Assembly (NCBI GenBank): GCA_016187175.1
Contig: JACPKG010000012.1
Coordinates: 1-39,315, forward strand
DNA: 39,315 bases
Direction of reading: 5' to 3'
DNA from: Candidatus Saccharimonadota bacterium
GTDB lineage: Bacteria > Patescibacteriota > Saccharimonadia > Saccharimonadales > UBA10212
Shown here: piece after piece, positions 33,696 to 39,315 of the stretch
How positions within the stretch are numbered: the stretch's first letter is position 1
Layout of the letters: each line of letters begins with the position of its first letter
Translations under genes and position numbers: made by a program
The notes under the pieces: generated by a model
What the model was told of the DNA's origin: nothing
The model's database searches: none
Seen by the model: only the letters and a program-made list of their open reading frames with translations

Positions 33696-34052
33696 ATGCC
33701 AATAATTAAATCAGCTAAAAAACGCGTTAAACTGGCCGCTAAGGCCAACGCCCGCAATACACGAACCCGCCGCAGTCTGCGAGAAGCCATTAAAGCTTTT
33801 AACAAAGCCCTCGAGAGTGGTAAGTCTGCGGAGATTCTTAAACTTCAGACTGAAGCTACAAGCGCGATTGACACTGCCGCCAAGAAAAATGTTATTCATA
33901 AGAGCAAAGCCGCTCGCTTCAAATCCCGAATGGCTATCCAAGCCAAATCCAAAGGCATAAAGCCGGTAAAACCGGCTAGTCGCCAGTCCTCGATCGTGAG
34001 TCAAAAGCCAAAAACTAAAAAAACTCCAGCCAAACCCAGAGCTAAAAGCTAG
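33696..34052 (+). CDS. rpsT: 30S ribosomal protein S20 with a repeat-derived C-terminal extension
   Basis: 'MPIIKSAKKRVKLAAKANARNTRTRRSLREAIKAFNKAL…KNVIHKSKAARFKSRMAIQAKS'; tail SRQSSIVSQKPKTKKTPAKPRAKS. Confidence 0.95.
   Translation: MPIIKSAKKRVKLAAKANARNTRTRRSLREAIKAFNKALESGKSAEILKLQTEATSAIDTAAKKNVIHKSKAARFKSRMAIQAKSKGIKPVKPASRQSSIVSQKPKTKKTPAKPRAKS
33975..34016. repeat. 7-nt-period array forming the rpsT 3' coding extension
   Basis: GCTAGTC GCCAGTC CTCGATC GTGAGTC AAAAGCC AAAAACT in phase. Confidence 0.72.
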
Positions 34053-34060
34053 AAACTACC

Positions 34061-34109
34061 GAGTTAACGACTAGTGACTAATGACTGTCGACTATCAACT
34101 AAAGACTTA
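34061..34109. repeat. 7-nt-period array between rpsT and holA
   Basis: GAGTTAA CGACTAG TGACTAA TGACTGT CGACTAT CAACTAA AGACTTA. Confidence 0.88.
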
Positions 34110-35013
34110 CTATGTAAGTCTTTAGGGCTTCATCCATGTCTAGGGCGGTCGTTTTGCCTCGCCAATCAATATCCAGCGCGCCGGCAATCATATTTTTTAA
34201 ATCATTTTCGCTTAACTTATCAGCTAATTTTCTAGCTTTTCGTAAGGGGTAGTCTTTGATACCACTATCGCGGCTAACTTCTGATATATCCGCTTTTTCG
34301 GAGTATTTGGCAACAGCAATTACGTTCAATTGCCAAGCAATCATGGCCAAAATTGTCTGTGGTTCGACTTTTTGAGCCCGCTGCTCGTCATAAAGCCTTA
34401 ATGCCCTTTCCTTGTGGCCGTCAAACACAGCGTCTAGTAAGTCAAAGACCTTGCTTTGCGGGTTTGGCTCAGTCAATAGGTCTATATTTTCGCGGGTTAT
34501 TTCTGGACTATAAATCATTAATTTGTCCAGCTCGTTTGCCAAAAGCGTTTGGTTGGTTCCTAGCCGCTCCACCAAATACTGCGCGTCCAGAATAGGCAAG
34601 GAACCCCCATGCAGTTTTGCTTCTTCCACTATCCATCTTGCTAGTTGCCGAGCGTCAAGCTCGTTAAATTCTTCAATCCTAGTTTGGCTTTTTAACACCT
34701 TAAAATAACTGGTTCGACGATCTATCTCAGGATCTACAAAAATTAAATCGACACCGTCGTTTGTTGAACTAATTATTTGTTCGATTTGTTCAATCAGTTT
34801 TTTGTTTTTAGACGGATCTCTGACAATAACCATCTTCTTTTTTGCCAGAAATGGCAGGTTCTGCAAGGCTTCAAAAACAACTTGAGGCTCGACTTCTTCG
34901 CCGTCAATCCGCTCCAGCGCCAAGTCACCATATCTTTTTACAAACTCACTAGTCAGTTCATTTAACCGCCGTTTTAAAGTAAACGAATTACTCCCGATCA
35001 ACGCAAAGATCAT
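34099..35013 (-). CDS. holA: DNA polymerase III subunit delta
   Basis: 'ALIGSNSFTLKRRLNELTSEF…', 'NLPFLAKKKMVIVRDPSKNKKLIEQIEQII', 'VFDLLDAVFDGHKERALRLYDEQRAQKVEPQTILAMIAWQLNVI'. Confidence 0.93.
   Translation of the reverse strand: MIFALIGSNSFTLKRRLNELTSEFVKRYGDLALERIDGEEVEPQVVFEALQNLPFLAKKKMVIVRDPSKNKKLIEQIEQIISSTNDGVDLIFVDPEIDRRTSYFKVLKSQTRIEEFNELDARQLARWIVEEAKLHGGSLPILDAQYLVERLGTNQTLLANELDKLMIYSPEITRENIDLLTEPNPQSKVFDLLDAVFDGHKERALRLYDEQRAQKVEPQTILAMIAWQLNVIAVAKYSEKADISEVSRDSGIKDYPLRKARKLADKLSENDLKNMIAGALDIDWRGKTTALDMDEALKTYIVSL
34100..34124. terminator. Perfect hairpin at the convergent rpsT/holA ends
   Basis: TAAAGACTTAC tat GTAAGTCTTTA; 11-bp stem, overlaps the holA stop codon. Confidence 0.75.
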
Positions 35014-35088
35014 AAGGATATTTTAACAGTCTATAGTTTAAGAATGTACTTGGTGTACAATTGAGCTTACCTAGAAAGAAGTTTAAGA

Positions 35089-35553
35089 ATGAACTCTTTG
35101 ATTAGATTACTATACGCACTGCTAATCGCGGGGGCAGTAGTTACTTTTGTTGGACTAGGTATTTATTCCTTCTACCAGCCGCCAAAGTATCCAGAATATC
35201 CCAATTACAATTCAGTCTCAGCTGATGACACAGTTTACCAACGGCAGCAGAAGGAATTTGAAAAAGCCACCGAAGCCTACGATAAAAAAGAGAAAGTCTA
35301 CCAGCGTAATGTAACTCTCGCAGTACTACCGTTGGCTGTGGTGTTTGTGGTTGGCGGCTCATATTGGTTGAAGCGCTCAGATGTCATTGGCGAAGGTGTG
35401 GCGCTTGGCGGTATAGCAACGACTATGTATGCCATTATTACTTCTAGCATCGCAGATGCACGTATCTTGCGGTTTTTGTCAGTTACACTCTTGCTTGCAA
35501 GTGTATTGTTTGTTGCCCATCGCCGATTTTACTCCAAAGAGCTTAAAACTTAA
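35089..35553 (+). CDS. Small multi-TM membrane protein
   Basis: Three or more hydrophobic segments; no family recognised. Confidence 0.7.
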   Translation: MNSLIRLLYALLIAGAVVTFVGLGIYSFYQPPKYPEYPNYNSVSADDTVYQRQQKEFEKATEAYDKKEKVYQRNVTLAVLPLAVVFVVGGSYWLKRSDVIGEGVALGGIATTMYAIITSSIADARILRFLSVTLLLASVLFVAHRRFYSKELKT

Positions 35554-36458
35554 CGCTCTTGACACTTTGGGCAGATGTGCGTGCCTCGGTTGGCAACCCG
35601 GATTTTTATAATTTCCGTGCCGCAGCGGGGACAGGGTTGACCCTCACGTCTAAAAACCTGGGCAAAGCTCAGATAACTCCCCTTTTTACCTTTGGCATCA
35701 ACGTAATTGCGGTCGGTGCTGCCGCCTTTATCTATAGCCGTTCGCAGTATTTGGCGCAGGGCATTATGGAGCATTACTAATTTTGCTTTAGAAACTTTAA
35801 AAACAGGAGTAGCTGGATGAATTTTAGCGGCAAATAAGGATTCGTCGGCATAGATATTCCCCACCCCAGCCAACACAGTTTGATCCAGCAGCACAGCTTT
35901 TATCGAACTGCTTTTTCGGCGGTTGAGTCTTTCAATAAACACGCCAACCGTAAAATCATCTTCCAGCGGTTCCGGGCCGACTTTTTTCATAAAGTCAATC
36001 TGGGGCACTTCAACTGTCGGCAGCAGGCGCATCCAGCCAAACTTACGCTGGTCGTTAAAGTAGAGCTTGGGCTCATCTGTGAAATCAATCACTACCCTAG
36101 TACTTTTGTCCGGTAAATCATTTATTAAAGAATCCGTGGGGTGTCCGCCTCCAAACTTTTTTTCGGCTTTTTGCTTTTGGCTTTTTGCTTTTTGCTCGCT
36201 AGTTTTTGGCACAAAAACCAGTTGCCCTGTCATTTTTAAATGAATAACCAGCGAGTAGCCGCTGGAAAGTTCAATTATCAAGACTTTGGCTCGACGTTTA
36301 ACTGATATGATCTTGGCATCCACCAAAAATCGAGCCACATCCGCCGGCGCGTTCGGAAAAGATTTTTGCCAGTCGTGCCAAACATCGGCAATAATCCGCC
36401 CGGGCAATAGTTTAGATAAGCCTTGTTTTATAATCTCAATTTCAGGAAGCTCAGGCAT
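35550..36458 (-). CDS. mutM: Formamidopyrimidine-DNA glycosylase with a repeat-derived insertion
   Basis: 'PELPEIEIIKQGL', 'HLKMTGQLVF', 'FNDQRKFGWM', 'VGNIYADESLFAAKIHP', zinc finger 'CPRCGTEI…CPKCQ'. Confidence 0.97.
   Translation of the reverse strand: MPELPEIEIIKQGLSKLLPGRIIADVWHDWQKSFPNAPADVARFLVDAKIISVKRRAKVLIIELSSGYSLVIHLKMTGQLVFVPKTSEQKAKSQKQKAEKKFGGGHPTDSLINDLPDKSTRVVIDFTDEPKLYFNDQRKFGWMRLLPTVEVPQIDFMKKVGPEPLEDDFTVGVFIERLNRRKSSSIKAVLLDQTVLAGVGNIYADESLFAAKIHPATPVFKVSKAKLVMLHNALRQILRTAIDKGGSTDRNYVDAKGKKGSYLSFAQVFRREGQPCPRCGTEIIKIRVANRGTHICPKCQER
36164..36198. repeat. 7-nt-period array in mutM
   Basis: CGGCTTT TTGCTTT TGGCTTT TTGCTTT TTGCTCG; encodes SEQKAKSQKQKAEK. Confidence 0.88.
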
Positions 36459-36492
36459 TCCTTAATTATACGTGAGGGTATAATAGGCAGTG

Positions 36493-36738
36493 ATGGATAG
36501 TTTGGGAAAAATACTCAAGTCGCACAACGTGGTGCAAGCGCCTAGTGAGATAAAAACCATTCAAGGCTACATACTCAAGAAATATAAAAGTCCGGCTAAG
36601 GTTAGAGTCCGGCGGGGCGCCTTGATAGTTACTGTGCCCAACTCTGGCCTGGCGGCTACCATGCACTTAGAACAACATGCAATAATTAAAGCCTGCAAGC
36701 TTGAAAATTCTAAGCTGGTCATCCGCACCGGAAGATAA
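36493..36738 (+). CDS. Short DciA/DUF721-like protein
   Basis: 'VRVRRGALIVTVPNSGLAATMHLEQHAIIKACKLENSKLVIRTGR' resembles the DUF721 core. Confidence 0.5.
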   Translation: MDSLGKILKSHNVVQAPSEIKTIQGYILKKYKSPAKVRVRRGALIVTVPNSGLAATMHLEQHAIIKACKLENSKLVIRTGR

Positions 36739-36740
36739 AA

Positions 36741-36772
36741 CAGGTTACAGATTGTAGGTTATGGGTTACAGC
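36741..36772. repeat. 7-nt-period array at convergent gene ends
   Basis: CAGGTTA CAGATTG TAGGTTA TGGGTTA CAGC; supplies the TAA stop of the HAD gene. Confidence 0.8.
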
Positions 36773-37332
36773 AATGCTTCGAGCTCGATTTTCATTTGTT
36801 CAAAGTCTTTGTATTGTATCGCCTGCATCCCAATGTCCCGGGCTGACTGGCAATACCGGGCAATATCATCTATCATCACGCACTCGCTGGGCTGGACACC
36901 CAGGTTACGTGCCGCTGCCTCATAAATTCTAGGGTCTGGCTTGGCTATACCAAGCTTGTATGATTGCACCACATCATCTAACAAGGCTATTTGTTCAGGA
37001 GTAAAAAGTTGATCAAGCCAGTCAGCGCCGGTGTTGGATAGCATACCTACTTTATACCTAGGCTTCAATTTTTCGCGAATAAACTCAAAAAGGGACACAT
37101 TGGGTTTATTGCCCTCCAAATAGCTAGATACTATCTTTTTGCTAACTCCAGCCAACTCGGCTAGAGCATTTTCGAAACTCTCATACTGCATATTACCCAA
37201 CGACAGCTGGTCCATCGCGGTCTGCGCAGCAGCCCGTTTGTCCGGAGAATTTTTAAAGTACTGATCGCAAAACACTCTAAAGCCTTCGGTAGACAAAACC
37301 CCAAAGCAATCGAAGATTATGGCTTTTATCAC
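36766..37332 (-). CDS. HAD superfamily (subclass IA) hydrolase
   Basis: 'IIFDCFGVLSTEG', 'VGMLSNTGADWLDQLF', 'KLGIAKPDPRIYEAAARNLGVQPSECVMIDD'. Confidence 0.93.
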   Translation of the reverse strand: MIKAIIFDCFGVLSTEGFRVFCDQYFKNSPDKRAAAQTAMDQLSLGNMQYESFENALAELAGVSKKIVSSYLEGNKPNVSLFEFIREKLKPRYKVGMLSNTGADWLDQLFTPEQIALLDDVVQSYKLGIAKPDPRIYEAAARNLGVQPSECVMIDDIARYCQSARDIGMQAIQYKDFEQMKIELEALL

Positions 37333-37376
37333 TCTGGTATTTTGGCAGTTTCTCTAATAGCGGGCAAGTTGGATAG

Positions 37377-38077
37377 CTAAAGACCCATTTCTGACAGAGT
37401 TTCGGTAGTCAGTGACAGAGTTTCTCCATCAAAATTAATAATTCCTTTTTCTTCAAGAAGTGTTCCATACCACCTTACAACCTCTGGATGCAATTGGAGC
37501 ATGGTCGCCAGAATACTTGTCTGATGCTGCCCTTGAATAATATTTGCAGGCCACTCAGCCGGATGGCGAGCATCTAACTCCAAAACACTTGCAATTGTTT
37601 TTACCGCGAAGATATGGAACTTACCGGGCTGCTCAAAGTCACCCTCATCCCTGTCCCTAAGGGCCGCTAGTATTTCCCCTGTACGATAAACGTAGTCAAC
37701 GAAAGCAGCTCTTTTTTGCAAAATTTGCATTACTGTTTCACATTTTGCAGCTTGCTCTACTAATGCCTCTGGGGAATTTCCCTCTACTCCACCCGCACAA
37801 TCACAAACCACATGGAATCGACAAAAATTCTCGCCAGTTCTCCAATCATTACCTTCGTGGTAAATCCAAGACCCTCGATGCCCATTGACTTTATAAGTAG
37901 TCACTGGCTGGATTTTATCGCCGTACCTTTTTCTGGTTGCGTTTGCCCAGAATGCTGAACGCCCGTCAAAATTAGCCGGTTGCGTCCCTACCTCAAGTTC
38001 TCTAGGAACATGAATAATCCTAAAACTCTTTCCTCGTCAAATGTGACGGAATGCTTTAGGATTTCAACAGAGGCCAT
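37377..38077 (-). pseudogene. Hypothetical protein; ORF track covers 37377-37904, but the reading frame extends upstream and appears frameshifted relative to a plausible ATG at 38077
   Basis: In-frame upstream 'RGKSFRIIHVPRELEVGTQPANFDGRSAFWANATRKRYGDKIQP-VTTYKVNG…'; the other frame starts 'MASVEILKHSVTFDEE'. Confidence 0.5.
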
Positions 38078-38113
38078 AGAATACTCCTGAACTTTGTCGA
38101 AATTATAGCAAAA

Positions 38114-38549
38114 CTATTTGGTAAGGAGTGTTGTGAATTCTGGTGGGTATTTGTAGACTAGCCGTCTAGCGGCTTCTTTTCTACTGACCCATTCATAGCC
38201 CGCATGTTCTTTACTAAGTAAAGATCTTGCTACTTTCCGGAATTTTTATCTTATAAATCATTAGGACTAACCCGACCGTTCGTCCATCGAGGGGTATATC
38301 TTTGAAGTTCGAAATAACGGCTGTGAAAAATTTGGGGTTGATTATTTGCTTAATGCCAGTTTCCTCTGCAACTTCCCGTCGCATCGTATCCAGTGCCGAA
38401 TAGCCTTCTTGGATCCGCCCGCCAGGAATATCCCAATGTCTTTTTTGATGTTTTAAGTGCCAATCGCCAGAATCTAGCACCAAAATCTCGCCTTCATCGT
38501 TTGTAATTAGGGCTTTAACACCAACCTGGAATAATTTCTCGTTAGCCAT
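38114..38549 (-). pseudogene. NUDIX hydrolase interrupted by a +1 frameshift (ORF track covers 38214-38549)
   Basis: N-terminal Nudix box 'GGRIQEGYSALDTMRREVAEETGI'. The other frame continues 'LSKEHAGYEWVSRKEAARRLVYKYPPEFTTLLTK*', a typical Nudix C-terminus. Confidence 0.82.
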
Positions 38550-38610
38550 TATAGTTCGCCCCAGTCATTCGACTCATTACATTCGTCCATGATTATAATT
38601 TTTGCCGGAT

Positions 38611-38874
38611 TTATCCATATAGTTCACTATGTGTGCCGATAAATGTAAAAAGGGCTATTTTTTCCCCTTGCCACTGAAACAGCGTTCGTACATCGCCGGT
38701 AACATTAATACTCCAGTAGCCTTTGTATTTTCCTTTTAGCGGGTGTAGTTCCAACTGGGGGTCGGACTGGTCAGAAATAAAAAGCTTAAGTCTTAAGTCG
38801 AATCTAGTTTGGATTTTACGGGGAAGCTTGTGGTACTGTCTTTGAAAAGTCTTTGTAGCATCGTAACGAATCAT
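38611..38874 (-). CDS. RelE/YafQ-type mRNA interferase toxin
   Basis: 'ATKTFQRQYHKLPRKIQTRFDLRLKLF…HPLKGKYKGYWSINVTGDVRTLFQWQGEKIALFTFIGTHSELYG'. Confidence 0.92.
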   Translation of the reverse strand: MIRYDATKTFQRQYHKLPRKIQTRFDLRLKLFISDQSDPQLELHPLKGKYKGYWSINVTGDVRTLFQWQGEKIALFTFIGTHSELYG

Positions 38875-38879
38875 AGCCG

Positions 38880-39149
38880 TTAGCTTTTAAGGGCGGCTAG
38901 AAAATCATCAACATTGTCAAAAGGACCGATTGTTTCGCCGCGAGCTATTTCTTTTTCGGCTTTACCAATCAGTTTTTCTAGCTTGGGAGTCATTGGCTCG
39001 GGCGCGTATATTTCAATCCGGCGGGTAGCGGCAACTTGATTAAAGTAGGCATTGACCAGCGTACTTAAAGTTATGCCAGCGCTTTTGGCGATTGCCTGAG
39101 CTGACTCCTTGGCTGATTTATCTACGCTTACGCTGATAGTTGTTTTCAT
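38880..39149 (-). CDS. RelB/DinJ-type antitoxin
   Basis: 'MKTTISVSVDKSAKESAQAIAKSAGITLSTLVNAYFNQVAATRRIEI'; adjacent to the toxin. Confidence 0.9.
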   Translation of the reverse strand: MKTTISVSVDKSAKESAQAIAKSAGITLSTLVNAYFNQVAATRRIEIYAPEPMTPKLEKLIGKAEKEIARGETIGPFDNVDDFLAALKS

Positions 39150-39315
39150 ATATTAGAAATAATATAGATTACAATAGTTATGTCAATAGTAATTTAATGT
39201 TCTCCTCAATTCATGTTGCGGAAGCATTAACAAAGACACATAATTATAATAATGTTAAGACGCTTCAAAAATCGAAGGTTCGTAATCATCTTTAGTTCTA
39301 TTATTCTGGTCATAA

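Noticed and set aside
38611-39149. Toxin-antitoxin pair as the novel system
   Set aside because: Both proteins match ordinary RelE/YafQ and RelB/DinJ families, with standard order and spacing.
1-39315. Alternative genetic code (UGA as Gly/Trp)
   Set aside because: TGA serves as an ordinary stop (for example the DHH-like gene and the GtrA-like gene), and conserved proteins read through without internal TGA.

Overview
This window looks like a chromosomal segment of a Patescibacteria/CPR bacterium, most likely Saccharibacteria-like; that assignment is inference from gene content. It carries:
- a complete minus-strand type IV pilus operon (pilM-N-O-x-B-T-C-pilin);
- a large secreted SGNH hydrolase with a thrombospondin-3-type tail;
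- ychF, tlyA, efp, rpsF-ssb-rpsR, ftsK, a PurM-like orphan, RNase J, a family-4 UDG, rpsO-pnp, truB, a degenerate DHH protein, rpsT, holA, mutM, a short DciA-like protein, a HAD hydrolase, a frameshifted NUDIX gene and a RelE/DinJ-type toxin-antitoxin pair.
No rRNA, tRNA or CRISPR array was recognised. The most interesting signals lie between and inside the genes:
(1) Degenerate arrays with a strict 7-nt period but different 'words' occur at about a dozen loci. They are intergenic and also in-frame inside truB, mutM and the 3' end of rpsT. They flank both four-helix-bundle (23S-IVP/Avd-like) genes, often with the same words in inverted orientation.
(2) A ~108-nt leader-like element occurs twice, with an outer stem, an SD-like motif in the stem, an optional 35-codon uORF and an identical junction to the ATG. 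It precedes two unrelated minus-strand genes.
(3) A 30-bp perfect/near-perfect palindrome occurs twice with compensatory changes; one copy is in-frame in truB.
(4) A GAGGTCYGNCCTTG palindromic repeat occurs upstream of ftsK, RNase J and pnp.
(5) Other in-frame palindromes occur in pnp, ftsK, rnj and rpsF.
All calls were made by reading the sequence; no searches or folding were run.
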